Source: Gammaproteobacteria bacterium (GTDB taxonomy: Bacteria > Pseudomonadota > Gammaproteobacteria > UBA9214). Taken from it: a stretch of DNA of 16,501 nt. Below, one piece after another: positions 1 to 8,378 of this stretch. The notes beneath the pieces were generated by a model that searched no databases, was not told the DNA's origin, and worked only from the letters and a program-made list of their open reading frames with translations. The position numbers and the translations under genes were made by a program. Location of the stretch: NCBI GenBank assembly GCA_029859555.1, contig JAOUCV010000015.1, positions 1-16,501 on the forward strand. Direction: 5' to 3'. Position 1 is the first letter of the stretch, and every line of letters starts with the position of its first letter.

Positions 1-978
1 ACCTTTGAAGTTTTTCCGGAGCTGTCCGGCAATATTGAATACAGTTTCGGGGTTTCTAAACCATTGGTGGAAATCACCGAAGATGACGTGGCTGGCATGC
101 TTGAAAACCTGCGCAGTCAGCGCGGCAGCTGGAATGCTGTTGAACGGGCCTCGCAGGCAGATGACCAGGTGACGGTCGATTTTGAAGGCAGTGTTGATGG
201 TCAGCCTTTTACCGGCAACAAAGGTGAAAAGGTGCCTGTGGTACTTGGTTCCGGCATCATGGTTCCCGGATTTGAAGAACAGTTGACTGGAGTTTCTGCG
301 GGTGATGAGAAAACGCTCGATATCACTTTCCCTGATAATTATCCGGCCGCTGATGTGGCAGGTAAAGCAGCCATTTTTAACGTCAAGGTACATGTCGTTT
401 CTGAAATAGAGTTGCCTGCACTCAATGATGATTTTGCACAGGCATTCGGAATTGAAGAAGGTGGTCTTGAAGGGCTCAAGAACGAAATTCGCGAGAATAT
501 GAGTCGCGAATTGAAGGGACTGGTTGCTTCCAAGCTGAAAGAACAGGTTTTTACCGGCTTGATGGATGCCAATCCGGTTGAAGTGCCCGTCACCCTGGTT
601 GATGGTGAGATTCAGCAGTTGCGTGCAAGAAAGGAAGATAGTGGCGTAGCGGAAGATGCCTCGGAGATCGAAGCCAAGGCTGAACGGCGAGTTAAACTTG
701 GTGTGATCGTCTCGGAAATTGCCAAGCATAATCAGATCCAGATTGACCCTGACCGTGTCCGGCAAATGGTTGAAACGATTGCCTCTTCATATGAAAAACC
801 GGAAGAAGTGGTGCAGTGGTATTACGGCAACCAGGAAATGCTGTCGGGTGTCCAGTCGGCTGTGATTGAGGAACAGGTTGTTGACTGGGTTGTCGAGCAT
901 AGCGGTGTGGAAGTGAAAGAGGTGAAAACCACGTTTAGTGCACTTGTTGAAGAAGCCAAACAGTCTCAAGGAACCTAG
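1..978 (+). CDS. tig: Trigger factor, ribosome-associated chaperone and peptidyl-prolyl isomerase (5' part missing)
   Basis: The frame is open from base 1 to the TAG at 976-978, so the start lies outside the window; 325 codons are visible. Trigger factor binds the ribosome exit tunnel and shields nascent chains; E. coli TF is about 432 residues, so roughly the first 105-110 residues, including most of the ribosome-binding domain, are missing. The visible part begins in the stretch linking to the PPIase domain (FEVFPELSG, then VEITEDDV, as in other TFs). An FKBP-type domain follows at visible codons 54-130 (DQVTVDFEG, VLGSG, PGFEEQL, FPDNYP). The rest is the helical C-terminal chaperone domain. 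TTG 64 is not the start, because homologous sequence continues upstream of it. clpP follows after 3 bp, suggesting co-transcription. Confidence 0.96.
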   Translation, partial: TFEVFPELSGNIEYSFGVSKPLVEITEDDVAGMLENLRSQRGSWNAVERASQADDQVTVDFEGSVDGQPFTGNKGEKVPVVLGSGIMVPGFEEQLTGVSAGDEKTLDITFPDNYPAADVAGKAAIFNVKVHVVSEIELPALNDDFAQAFGIEEGGLEGLKNEIRENMSRELKGLVASKLKEQVFTGLMDANPVEVPVTLVDGEIQQLRARKEDSGVAEDASEIEAKAERRVKLGVIVSEIAKHNQIQIDPDRVRQMVETIASSYEKPEEVVQWYYGNQEMLSGVQSAVIEEQVVDWVVEHSGVEVKEVKTTFSALVEEAKQSQGT

Positions 979-981
979 TGA

Positions 982-1638
982 ATGACCGATAACAATCCTA
1001 TGTATGGAGCACAAGATACCCAGGCACTGAACCTCGTGCCCATCGTCATTGAACAGACATCCAGAGGTGAACGTTCTTACGATATTTACTCACGCCTGCT
1101 CAAGGAGCGTGTGGTATTCATGGTAGGACCAGTTGAGGATTACATGGCAAACGTCATTGTTGCGCAGCTGTTGTTCCTCGAGTCGGAAAATCCGGACAAG
1201 GATATTCATCTCTATATCAATTCACCGGGTGGTTCAGTGACAGCCGGGCTTGCGATTTACGACACCATGCAGTTCATCAAGGCAGACGTCAGCACCATGT
1301 GTGTTGGCCAGGCAGCCAGCATGGGTGCGCTGCTGCTCGCCGGTGGTGCAAAGGGCAAGCGAATCTGTCTGCCGCACTCACGCGTGATGATCCATCAACC
1401 GCTGGGTGGCTTTCAGGGACAGGCAACGGATATCGATATTCATGCCCGGGAAATTCTCCTGATTCGTGAAAAGCTCAATCTTATTCTTGCAAGCCATACC
1501 GGACAGTCACTGGAAACAATTCAGCGTGATACCGAGCGGGATAATTTCATGGGTGCAGAAGAGGCCAAAACCTATGGCCTGATTGATGAAATCATTGACC
1601 AGCGTCAGGACGAAGGCGACGGCCTGGATTTCAGTTAA
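982..1638 (+). CDS. clpP: ATP-dependent Clp protease proteolytic subunit ClpP
   Basis: This is the serine peptidase core that assembles into a tetradecameric chamber and degrades proteins fed in by ClpX or ClpA in the cytoplasm. The product is 218 residues, against about 207 in E. coli; part of the difference is an acidic C-terminal tail ([12 protein letters not shown]). The catalytic triad is visible: Ser113 in GQAASMGA, His138 in MIHQPLGG and Asp187 in ERDNFM, each two positions on from E. coli numbering. The conserved INSPGGSV strand is at 79-86. ATG 982 has an AAGGA at 968-972, nine bases upstream; an in-frame ATG at codon 7 (1000) is an alternative, and the first residues are probably a removable propeptide. 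It lies 3 bp behind tig and 131 bp before clpX. Confidence 0.98.
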   Translation: MTDNNPMYGAQDTQALNLVPIVIEQTSRGERSYDIYSRLLKERVVFMVGPVEDYMANVIVAQLLFLESENPDKDIHLYINSPGGSVTAGLAIYDTMQFIKADVSTMCVGQAASMGALLLAGGAKGKRICLPHSRVMIHQPLGGFQGQATDIDIHAREILLIREKLNLILASHTGQSLETIQRDTERDNFMGAEEAKTYGLIDEIIDQRQDEGDGLDFS

Positions 1639-1703
1639 GCACAAGCCCGTGATTTACGGCCTGAACGGCCATCCAAACCGCCTTAGTATAGAAGGGGTTG
1701 ATT

Positions 1704-1709
1704 TATAAT
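1704..1709 (+). promoter_or_regulatory. Candidate -10 box for a clpX promoter
   Basis: The clpP-clpX gap (1639-1769) contains a perfect TATAAT at 1704-1709, about 60 bp before the clpX ATG. No good -35 sits 16-18 bp upstream (CTTAGT or TTAGTA at about 1682-1688 is the nearest), so this is only a possible internal promoter. Short repeats such as GGCC-N5-GGCC at the start of the gap have no T-run and do not look like a terminator. Readthrough from tig-clpP is therefore also likely. Confidence 0.3.
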
Positions 1710-1769
1710 AACTAATAATGGTAAAAACAGAAAGGAACGGGTTGTGATGACAATTCACGAGGATACAAC

Positions 1770-3041
1770 ATGAGCAACGAACGTAACGGAAAGGGCGAAG
1801 ACGGAAAATTGCTCTACTGCTCATTCTGCGGCAAAAGCCAGCACGAAGTCCGGAAGTTGATTGCCGGACCTTCTGTCTTTGTTTGTGATGAGTGCGTTGA
1901 ACTCTGTAACGATATCATTCGTGAAGAGATGCAGGAAAAAACCGCCAGTGGCGGTGAAAAGCTGCCAAAACCCCAGGAAATAAACGAAGTCCTTAACGAA
2001 TACGTCATTGGCCAGATCCGCGCCAAAAAGGTGCTGTCTGTGGCGGTATACAATCACTACAAGCGCCTTGAAGCACAAACCAAGAAAGATGATATTGAGC
2101 TGTCCAAAAGCAATATCCTGCTGATTGGACCTACCGGTTCAGGCAAGACCCTGCTGGCCGAAACGCTGGCACGTTTCCTTGATGTGCCCTTTACTATCGC
2201 AGATGCAACTACGCTCACAGAAGCCGGTTACGTCGGTGAAGACGTCGAAAATATCATCCAGAAGCTGCTGCAAAAGTGTGATTATGACGTCGACAAGGCT
2301 CAGACCGGTATAGTCTATATCGATGAAATAGACAAAATATCCCGAAAATCAGATAACCCGTCCATTACGCGGGATGTGTCCGGTGAGGGCGTACAGCAGG
2401 CGCTCCTCAAGTTGATCGAGGGCACGGTCGCTTCTGTTCCTCCCCAGGGTGGACGCAAACACCCGCAGCAGGAGTTTTTGCAGGTTGATACCGCCAACAT
2501 CCTGTTTATCGTAGGTGGTGCCTTTGCAGGTCTGGACAAGATCATTCGCAGTCGTTCGGAAAAAGGCGGCATTGGTTTCTCGGCTGAAATAAAGAGCAAG
2601 GATGAAGATAGCAATCTTGGTGAAGTGCTTTTCGATGTAGAGCCGCAAGACCTCATCAAGTACGGTTTGATTCCGGAATTCGTCGGACGCCTGCCGGTAG
2701 TCGCAACGCTGGAAGAACTGGATGAGGATGCGCTGATTCAGATTCTGACTGAACCAAAGAATGCCCTCACCAAGCAGTATGAGAAGTTGTTTGATATGGA
2801 AGGCTGCGAGATTGAATTCAGGGATGATGCCCTGCGTGCCGTCGCCAAAAAGGCAATGGAGCGCAAAACCGGTGCACGCGGCTTGCGCACCATCATGGAG
2901 CAGATTCTGCTGGATACCATGTACGACCTGCCTTCGATGGAAGGCGTCAGTAAAGTGGTTATAGATGAGAATGTTATTGGCGGTGAAACCAAGCCATACA
3001 TGATTTTTGACGCTCCGGAAGCCATCGCTGCTTCTGAATAA
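1770..3041 (+). CDS. clpX: ATP-dependent Clp protease ATP-binding subunit ClpX
   Basis: This hexameric AAA+ unfoldase recognises tagged substrates such as SsrA-marked proteins, unfolds them and threads them into ClpP. The product is 423 residues, essentially the E. coli length. In order, it has an N-terminal C4 zinc-binding domain (Cys17, Cys20, Cys39, Cys42), Walker A GPTGSGKT at 120-127, the pore-1 loop GYVG at 153-156, Walker B ending in Asp185-Glu186 (VYIDEIDKI), the IGF loop that docks into ClpP at about 270 (GGIGFSAE), and the sensor-2 arginine motif GARGLRT at about 367-373. All key residues are present. ATG 1770 is preceded by GAGGA at 1759-1763 with a 6-base spacer. It is adjacent to its partner clpP. 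No clear intrinsic terminator follows. Confidence 0.98.
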   Translation: MSNERNGKGEDGKLLYCSFCGKSQHEVRKLIAGPSVFVCDECVELCNDIIREEMQEKTASGGEKLPKPQEINEVLNEYVIGQIRAKKVLSVAVYNHYKRLEAQTKKDDIELSKSNILLIGPTGSGKTLLAETLARFLDVPFTIADATTLTEAGYVGEDVENIIQKLLQKCDYDVDKAQTGIVYIDEIDKISRKSDNPSITRDVSGEGVQQALLKLIEGTVASVPPQGGRKHPQQEFLQVDTANILFIVGGAFAGLDKIIRSRSEKGGIGFSAEIKSKDEDSNLGEVLFDVEPQDLIKYGLIPEFVGRLPVVATLEELDEDALIQILTEPKNALTKQYEKLFDMEGCEIEFRDDALRAVAKKAMERKTGARGLRTIMEQILLDTMYDLPSMEGVSKVVIDENVIGGETKPYMIFDAPEAIAASE

Positions 3042-3142
3042 AATATAAATCTATATTATAATTAACAACTTAGAAATATAGTGGTCTTTTTAGCCTGGCT
3101 GGCATATTCCTTGCTGTAAGTTTAATACCTGTCAAAAAAATG

Positions 3143-3170
3143 GTTGAAGTACTGTAATCAATCCCCATGT
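3143..3170 (+). promoter_or_regulatory. Predicted heat-shock (sigma-32/RpoH) promoter of lon
   Basis: TTGAAG at 3144-3149 and CCCCATGT at 3163-3170 are separated by 13 bp. This fits the RpoH pattern (CTTGAAA, 13-14 bp, CCCCATnT) at nearly every key position, including the diagnostic CCCCAT. Transcription would start at about 3177, leaving a leader of about 124 nt before the lon start at 3301. lon is a classical RpoH target in gammaproteobacteria, which agrees with the position. The call rests on motif match and context only. Confidence 0.7.
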
Positions 3171-3219
3171 AATAGATTCGTGATTACGGTTCAGACAACC
3201 ACATAATCGACAGGAAGTA

Positions 3220-3264
3220 TCCGGGTAAACCTGTATCACGATGGTTTACAAGCAGCTACCCGGA
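3220..3264 (+). repeat. Inverted repeats in the lon 5' leader (competing hairpins)
   Basis: TCCGGGTA (3220-3227) pairs perfectly with TACCCGGA (3257-3264). GTAAACC (3225-3231) pairs perfectly with GGTTTAC (3243-3249). The two stems share bases 3225-3227, so they either compete or form a nested structure with AACC/GGTT inside the outer stem. There is no T-run, so this is not an intrinsic terminator. It lies inside the leader that the predicted RpoH promoter would produce, and it buries the ATG at 3241, which argues against that codon as the lon start. Confidence 0.5.
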
Positions 3265-3300
3265 ACAAATCGACTTAATCAGGAATGGATGGGCACTGTT

Positions 3301-5715
3301 ATGACAGATCAAGCCACAAACGCGATACCGGTATTACCGCTCAGGGATGTCGTAGTTTATCCCCACATGGTGATACCGCTTTTTGTTGGTCGTGAAAAAT
3401 CGATCAACGCTCTGGATACAGCCATGCAGGAAGATAAAAAGATCCTGCTGGTTGCCCAGAAGAATGCCGAGGTTGATGACCCCTCAGTCGACGACATCTA
3501 CGAAATCGGAACATTGTCGACCATCCTGCAGTTGCTGAAGCTTCCTGATGGCACCGTCAAGGTCCTCGTTGAGGGCGCAGAACGTGTGCGCATAACCGGT
3601 TATGAAAATACTGACAACTTCTTCACGGCTCACCTCGACGTGCTGCTGCAGGAAGAAGATGCGGATAACAAGGAACTTGAAATACAGACCCGCTCGCTGC
3701 TGGCGCTGTTTGACCAGTATGTCAAACTGAACAAGAAAGTCCCGCCGGAAATACTGACATCTCTTTCAGGCATTGAGGAGCCCGGTCGCCTTGCAGATAC
3801 GATCGCAGCGCACATGTCCCTGAAGCTGGAAGAAAAGCAGAAGATACTTGAGATTGAAGGCTGCACCCCGCGCATCGAACGCCTGATGGTTCTGATTGAG
3901 GGTGAGATCGATATTATGCAGATTGAAAAACGCATACGCGGTCGAGTCAAACAGCAGATGGAGAAGAGCCAGCGTGAGTACTATCTGAATGAGCAGATGA
4001 AAGCCATCCAGAAAGAACTGGGTGACATGGACGATGTGCCCAATGAGCTGGAAGAACTTGAACAGAAGATCAAGAAAGCCGGCATGAGCAAGGAAGCGCT
4101 TGAAAAGGCGACTTCAGAACTTAACAAACTAAAGATGATGTCACCGATGTCCGCAGAGGCAACGGTGGTACGCAACTATATCGACTGGCTTGTCAGTGTG
4201 CCCTGGAAGAAACGCAGCAAGATCCGCAACGATCTGGCGGCAGCAGAAGCAGTTCTTGAAGAAGATCATTTTGGACTTGAAAAGGTCAAGGAAAGAATCC
4301 TGGAGTATCTGGCTGTTCAGCAGCGAGTTAAAAAGCTCAAGGGTCCAATCCTGTGCCTGGTAGGTCCTCCTGGCGTCGGCAAGACCTCGCTGGGGCGTTC
4401 TATTGCGCGTGCTACCGGTCGCAAGTTTACCCGCATGTCGCTGGGTGGTGTGCGTGATGAAGCTGAAATTCGTGGTCATCGCCGTACCTACATTGGTTCC
4501 TTGCCCGGCAAGATCATCCAGAACCTGTCAAAGTTGTCTGCCAGAAATCCATTGTTCCTGCTGGACGAAATGGACAAGATGTCCATGGATTTCCGCGGCG
4601 ATCCTTCCTCGGCTTTGCTTGAGGTGCTGGACCCGGAGCAGAACAACACTTTTGGTGATCATTACCTGGAAGTGGATTTTGACCTGTCAGATGTCATGTT
4701 TGTGGCAACCGCCAATACCATGAATATTCCGGCACCACTGCTGGATCGCATGGAAGTCATTCGCATACCGGGTTACACCGAAGATGAAAAGATCAATATC
4801 GCCATGCGCTATCTGCTGAAAAAGCAGATTGAGCTCAGTGGTCTGAAAGAGAACGAAATCTCCATCAGTGAAAATGCTATACGTGATGTTGTGCGTTACT
4901 ACACGCGTGAAGCGGGGGTACGTAACCTGGAGCGCGAAATCTCCAAGATATGCCGGAAGGTTGTCAAAGAACTGGTATTGAACAAGGAAGGCAAGAAGAT
5001 TTCAGTCACTCCAAGGAATCTCGAGAAATATCTCGGAGTGAAACGCTTTCGCTATGGACGTGCCGAGGAAAATGATCAGGTTGGTCAGGTTACCGGTCTT
5101 GCCTGGACAGAGGTGGGCGGTGAATTGCTAACGATTGAGTCAACCATGGTGACTGGCAAGGGCAAAATGATACATACCGGCCAACTCGGTGAGGTCATGC
5201 AGGAGTCTATCCATGCTGCCATGACGGTTGTACGGAGTCGTTCGGCGACACTGGGTATCGATGCCGAGTTTTACCAGAAATATGATATTCATATCCATGT
5301 CCCTGAGGGAGCTACTCCGAAGGACGGGCCGAGTGCGGGTGTCGGGATGTGTACCGCGCTTGTCTCGGCGCTGACCAATATCCCGGTACGTGCTGACGTC
5401 GCCATGACGGGCGAGATCACGCTGCGTGGTGAGGTACTCCCGATCGGCGGACTGAAAGAAAAACTGCTTGCTGCCCACCGTGGCGGGGTCTCTATCGTAC
5501 TGATTCCTGAGGAAAACAAGAAAGACCTTGTTGAAATACCGAAGAACGTAACGGACAAGCTTGATATACGTCCGGTCAGGTGGATCGACGAGGTGCTGGA
5601 GGTTGCCCTGACACATCAGCCGACACCGCTCAAGGAAGTTCCTGCCAAAGAAGGCCCCAGAAAGGTCGCCAAGGCAAAGGGGAAGGGCAAGGAAAACCCG
5701 CTGACCGCTCACTGA
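3301..5715 (+). CDS. lon: ATP-dependent Lon protease (La)
   Basis: Lon is a cytoplasmic AAA+ serine protease that removes misfolded proteins and short-lived regulators. From ATG 3301 it has 804 residues, against 784 in E. coli. Domains in order: an N-terminal LON substrate-binding domain opening with [15 protein letters not shown], a coiled-coil helical linker at about 210-300, Walker A GPPGVGKT at 355-362, Walker [10 protein letters not shown] at about 418-426, and a protease domain with catalytic Ser678 (PKDGPSAG) and Lys721 (GGLKEK). I chose 3301 because it puts eight residues before IPVLPLRD, much as in E. coli; the frame is open back to ATG 3241, which would add 20 unrelated residues and lies in a hairpin. 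No strong Shine-Dalgarno precedes 3301; ATG 3289, with AGGA 4 bases upstream, is an alternative. The last 30 or so residues form a lysine-rich tail ([12 protein letters not shown]). Confidence 0.97.
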   Translation: MTDQATNAIPVLPLRDVVVYPHMVIPLFVGREKSINALDTAMQEDKKILLVAQKNAEVDDPSVDDIYEIGTLSTILQLLKLPDGTVKVLVEGAERVRITGYENTDNFFTAHLDVLLQEEDADNKELEIQTRSLLALFDQYVKLNKKVPPEILTSLSGIEEPGRLADTIAAHMSLKLEEKQKILEIEGCTPRIERLMVLIEGEIDIMQIEKRIRGRVKQQMEKSQREYYLNEQMKAIQKELGDMDDVPNELEELEQKIKKAGMSKEALEKATSELNKLKMMSPMSAEATVVRNYIDWLVSVPWKKRSKIRNDLAAAEAVLEEDHFGLEKVKERILEYLAVQQRVKKLKGPILCLVGPPGVGKTSLGRSIARATGRKFTRMSLGGVRDEAEIRGHRRTYIGSLPGKIIQNLSKLSARNPLFLLDEMDKMSMDFRGDPSSALLEVLDPEQNNTFGDHYLEVDFDLSDVMFVATANTMNIPAPLLDRMEVIRIPGYTEDEKINIAMRYLLKKQIELSGLKENEISISENAIRDVVRYYTREAGVRNLEREISKICRKVVKELVLNKEGKKISVTPRNLEKYLGVKRFRYGRAEENDQVGQVTGLAWTEVGGELLTIESTMVTGKGKMIHTGQLGEVMQESIHAAMTVVRSRSATLGIDAEFYQKYDIHIHVPEGATPKDGPSAGVGMCTALVSALTNIPVRADVAMTGEITLRGEVLPIGGLKEKLLAAHRGGVSIVLIPEENKKDLVEIPKNVTDKLDIRPVRWIDEVLEVALTHQPTPLKEVPAKEGPRKVAKAKGKGKENPLTAH

Positions 5716-5737
5716 CATTTAGCAGCAATCTGATAAG

Positions 5738-5781
5738 CCCGTCCGGACCCTGATGCAAAATAGGGCCCGGACGGGTTTTTT
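5738..5781 (+). terminator. Rho-independent terminator after lon
   Basis: CCCGTCCGG (5738-5746) pairs with CCGGACGGG (5767-5775). After one A/C mismatch the stem continues as CCCT/AGGG (5748-5751 with 5762-5765), closing a 10-base loop. Six T residues follow at 5776-5781. The stem is long and GC-rich, 22 bp past the lon stop, and it separates lon from hupB. Confidence 0.95.
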
Positions 5782-5901
5782 GCGTACTGTAACTGTGCTT
5801 TAATACCCGCTGGTCGGTTCTGGATGTCTCCATGGAGGCGTTTGCAGGCAGCGACAAGTGGCGTTTCTTAATATTAAATATAACTGTCCGAGGATGACTA
5901 T

Positions 5902-6174
5902 ATGAACAAATCTGAACTGATTGACGCAGTGGCCGAAGGGGCCGGCCTCTCCAAGGCTGACGCAACCAATGCGACGGAATCGCTGCTGGATAGTATCGTT
6001 AAAGCCCTGGGTAGTGGCGACCAGGTAGCCCTGACGGGCTTTGGAACCTTTTCCGTTCGTGCAAGAGCAGCACGCTCCGGTCGTAATCCTCAAACAGGTG
6101 AAGTCATTCAGATCAAGGCGTCAAATTCTCCGGGCTTCAAGGCTGGCAAAGCATTCAAGGATGCCGTAAACTAG
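5902..6174 (+). CDS. hupB: DNA-binding protein HU (beta-type)
   Basis: HU is a small nucleoid protein that binds and bends DNA as a dimer without strict sequence specificity. The product is 90 residues, the normal family length. It starts with the helical dimerisation region (MNKSELIDAVAEGAGLSK) and ends with the beta-arm domain carrying the family signature GFGTFSVRARAARSGRNP, including the intercalating-proline tip (RNPQTGE). The start has GAGGA at 5890-5894, seven bases upstream. Placement after lon matches hupB of E. coli and Pseudomonas. The 120-bp gap after the lon terminator must hold its promoter: TTGCAG at 5842-5847 is a possible -35, but no convincing -10 follows at standard spacing in the AT-rich stretch 5865-5882. 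The stop codon is only 9 bp before tRNA-Val. Confidence 0.97.
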   Translation: MNKSELIDAVAEGAGLSKADATNATESLLDSIVKALGSGDQVALTGFGTFSVRARAARSGRNPQTGEVIQIKASNSPGFKAGKAFKDAVN

Positions 6175-6183
6175 CGCGCCTTC

Positions 6184-6259
6184 GGGTGCTTAGCTCAGCT
6201 GGTAGAGCGTCGCCCTTACAAGGCGAATGTCGGGGGTTCGATCCCCTCAGCACCCACCA
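6184..6259 (+). tRNA. tRNA-Val (UAC anticodon)
   Basis: A full 76-base cloverleaf is visible. The acceptor stem is GGGTGCT/AGCACCC (6184-6190 with 6249-6255) with discriminator A6256 and an encoded CCA at 6257-6259. The anticodon stem TCGCC/GGCGA closes a 7-base loop with anticodon TAC at 6217-6219. The T arm GGGGG-TTCGATC-CCCTC is intact. It begins 9 bp after the hupB stop with no terminator between, so it is probably processed from a hupB-tRNA transcript. Confidence 0.97.
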
Positions 6260-6265
6260 GGAATA

Positions 6266-6342
6266 GGAGTGGTAGTTCAGCTGGTTAGAATACCGGCCTG
6301 TCACGCCGGGGGTCGCGGGTTCGAGTCCCGTCCACTCCGCCA
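6266..6342 (+). tRNA. tRNA-Asp (GUC anticodon)
   Basis: A full 77-base cloverleaf is visible. The acceptor stem is GGAGTGG/CCACTCC (6266-6272 with 6332-6338), the discriminator is G6339, as expected for tRNA-Asp, and CCA is encoded at 6340-6342. The anticodon stem CCGGC/GCCGG closes a loop with anticodon GTC at 6300-6302. It is 6 bp behind tRNA-Val, so the pair must be cut from one precursor. Confidence 0.97.
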
Positions 6343-6354
6343 TCTTGACAATCG

Positions 6355-6386
6355 AAGGGCGCCTCTCGGGGTGCCCTTTCTTTGTT
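6355..6386 (+). terminator. Rho-independent terminator after the hupB-tRNA unit
   Basis: AAGGGCGCC (6355-6363) pairs with GGTGCCCTT (6370-6378), with one G-T wobble and a 6-base loop, followed by an interrupted T-rich tract (TCTTTGTT). It lies 12 bp past tRNA-Asp and should end the hupB-tRNA transcript before ppiD. Confidence 0.85.
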
Positions 6387-6450
6387 ATTACTAGCTGACA
6401 ATACTATCTGAACTACATTCTACAACGAACTTTTTCCAGAGAGACAGACA

Positions 6451-8364
6451 ATGCTGCTGGCAATACGAGAACGCATAATGGGGTTTTTAGGCTGGGTGAT
6501 ACTCGGCATTCTGTTTGTTGCGTTTGCATTCTTCGGGCTGAATTCCTATCTGCAAGATGATGTATCCAGTTTCGCAGCCGTTGTTAATGGCCAGGAGATT
6601 AGCGCGGCACAGCATCAGCAAGCCTACGACCAGCTGCGCAGGAAAATGGAACAACAGCTGGGAGAATCATTTGATCCGGCAATGCTTGATGAAAATATGC
6701 TGAAAGCCAGTGCATTGCAGCAATTGATTAACCAGACACTGCTGATCCAGGCCGCAGACTCCGAGGGTTTTGCTGCAAGCAACGAACAGATTGCACTTAG
6801 CATAAATGCTGTTGATGCCTTTAAGGAAGATGGTGTTTTCTCAAAAGACAGGTACGAACAGGTTCTCGGATATCAGGGTATTCGCCCGGCAGGCTTCGAA
6901 AACAGCCTGAAAGAAGACATCATTGCTGGCCAGTTTACAGTCGGTGTCAGCGCCACCGCTGCTGCACCAGATGACAACCTTGCTCAGGCGTATGTACTTG
7001 AAGGGCAGCAACGACGCTTCAAATATCTGCTGCTGCCGTTGTCAGGGTTTACAGAGCAGGTCTCCGTCAGTGATGAGGACATACAGAGCTACTACGATAC
7101 GCACGCAGATGCATTCATGACGCCGCAAAGGGTGCGTGCCCAGTACCTTGAACTGGATGTAGCCACGCTCGATACGGGTGTGGAAGTTAGCGATGAAGCC
7201 TTGCAGTTGCTGTACGAGGAGCAGGCTGCAAAATATGTCACTCCGGAGGAGCGTCATGCCCGCCACATACTTGTCAGGCTGGCCCCGGATGCTGATGAGG
7301 AAGCGGATACTGCCGCCATGGAAAAGGCAAATGACATCGTTGCACGTCTGGATAACGGTGAAGATTTTGCAGTGCTGGCAAAAGAGCTGTCTGACGACCC
7401 TGGTTCTGCTGCCAATGGCGGTGACCTGGGTACCTTCGGGCGCGGTCTTATGACCCCTGAATTTGAGAAGGCTGCTTTTGAACTGCAGTCCGGTGAGGTC
7501 AGCAAGCCGGTAAAATCACCATTTGGTTTGCACATTATCGAGGTTATCGAGATCACGCCGGAGGTGGTCACTCCGCTGGACGAGGTGCGTGAAGAGCTTG
7601 CTGACCAGCTGCTGAGTACAGAGCGCGCTGATTTGTTCTACGAGAAGTCAGAAGTGCTGTCTAACACGGCTTTTGAACAACCGGATACCCTGCAGGGTGC
7701 CGCAGAAGAACTTGGGATTGCTATTCAGGAAACCGACTGGGTCAGCATGTCTGACGGTAGCGGCGTTGCACAACATGCCAATGTTCGTGAGGCACTCTTT
7801 AGCGAGGACGTGCTGGATAATGGCAATAACAGCGCAGCCATTGAGATCGGACCTGATCATGTTGTCGTCATACGCGTGCTTGAACGACAGGAATCAGCAC
7901 AAAAACCGATTGAAACAGTAAAAGAACAAATAAGACAGATAACGGTAGCGGAAAAAAGCCGTGCGCAGGCTCAAGCAAAAGGCGAACAATACCTTGCAGA
8001 TTTACGGAGCAGCGTAACTGATCTCGATACAATAGCCACTGCTGAATCACTGCAAGTGCAGGAAACAGAAAGTATCACCCGCGTTGCAGCAGAGCCGGGT
8101 GCCGAGGTTATTGCTGCAGCTTTTGCGGCTGCTGCGCCGGTAGCCGACAAACCAGTCCATGAAGGCGTGCTAACCGCTGCCGGTGATTATGTCATCATTG
8201 CACTGGAAGAAGTAAAAGCAGGAGATTTTTCCAGCTTGCCACCGGTAGCGCAGAAGCAACTCTGGGGCAATCTCAATAGACTGCTGGGTGTAGCGGAACT
8301 GGCAGCTGTCATGAGTACTCTCAAGGCACAGGCATCTATTGAAATACCCGATCAGGCAGAGTAG
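6451..8364 (+). CDS. ppiD: PpiD-type inner-membrane-anchored periplasmic chaperone (SurA N-terminal plus parvulin domain)
   Basis: PpiD is anchored in the inner membrane with its bulk in the periplasm, where it assists proteins leaving the Sec translocon. The product is 637 residues, against 623 in E. coli. Residues 11-33 form the single membrane anchor (WVILGILFVAFAFFGL), preceded by a short basic cytoplasmic end. A SurA-like N-terminal chaperone region follows (about 40-190), then one parvulin domain at 266-362 with HARHIL, NGGDLGTF, a GEVSKPV strand and FGLHIIEV. A long C-terminal chaperone region completes the protein. The parvulin motifs, including the first histidine of HARHIL, look closer to active parvulins than does the E. 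coli PpiD domain, which is reported inactive. ATG 6451 is preceded by the purine run AGAGAGA; ATG 6478 is a less likely start because it would remove most of the cytoplasmic segment. Confidence 0.93.
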   Translation: MLLAIRERIMGFLGWVILGILFVAFAFFGLNSYLQDDVSSFAAVVNGQEISAAQHQQAYDQLRRKMEQQLGESFDPAMLDENMLKASALQQLINQTLLIQAADSEGFAASNEQIALSINAVDAFKEDGVFSKDRYEQVLGYQGIRPAGFENSLKEDIIAGQFTVGVSATAAAPDDNLAQAYVLEGQQRRFKYLLLPLSGFTEQVSVSDEDIQSYYDTHADAFMTPQRVRAQYLELDVATLDTGVEVSDEALQLLYEEQAAKYVTPEERHARHILVRLAPDADEEADTAAMEKANDIVARLDNGEDFAVLAKELSDDPGSAANGGDLGTFGRGLMTPEFEKAAFELQSGEVSKPVKSPFGLHIIEVIEITPEVVTPLDEVREELADQLLSTERADLFYEKSEVLSNTAFEQPDTLQGAAEELGIAIQETDWVSMSDGSGVAQHANVREALFSEDVLDNGNNSAAIEIGPDHVVVIRVLERQESAQKPIETVKEQIRQITVAEKSRAQAQAKGEQYLADLRSSVTDLDTIATAESLQVQETESITRVAAEPGAEVIAAAFAAAAPVADKPVHEGVLTAAGDYVIIALEEVKAGDFSSLPPVAQKQLWGNLNRLLGVAELAAVMSTLKAQASIEIPDQAE

Positions 8365-8378
8365 TAAGTAGCCCTGTC

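Noticed and set aside
1639..1690. Short inverted repeats (CCGT/ACGG, GGCC/GGCC) after clpP as a terminator
   Set aside because: Stems are only 4 bp and no T-run follows.
3042..3060. AATATA/TATATT hairpin after the clpX stop as a terminator
   Set aside because: All A-T pairs and no T-run; too unstable to act as an intrinsic terminator.
5140..5718. A 192-codon open frame on the minus strand inside lon
   Set aside because: It lies wholly opposite the Lon protease domain, shows no recognisable domain, and disappears in function beside the clearly conserved Lon frame.
6345..6350. Perfect TTGACA just after tRNA-Asp as a ppiD -35 box
   Set aside because: The -10 position 17 bp downstream is GC-rich and lies inside the terminator hairpin, so no promoter is supported.
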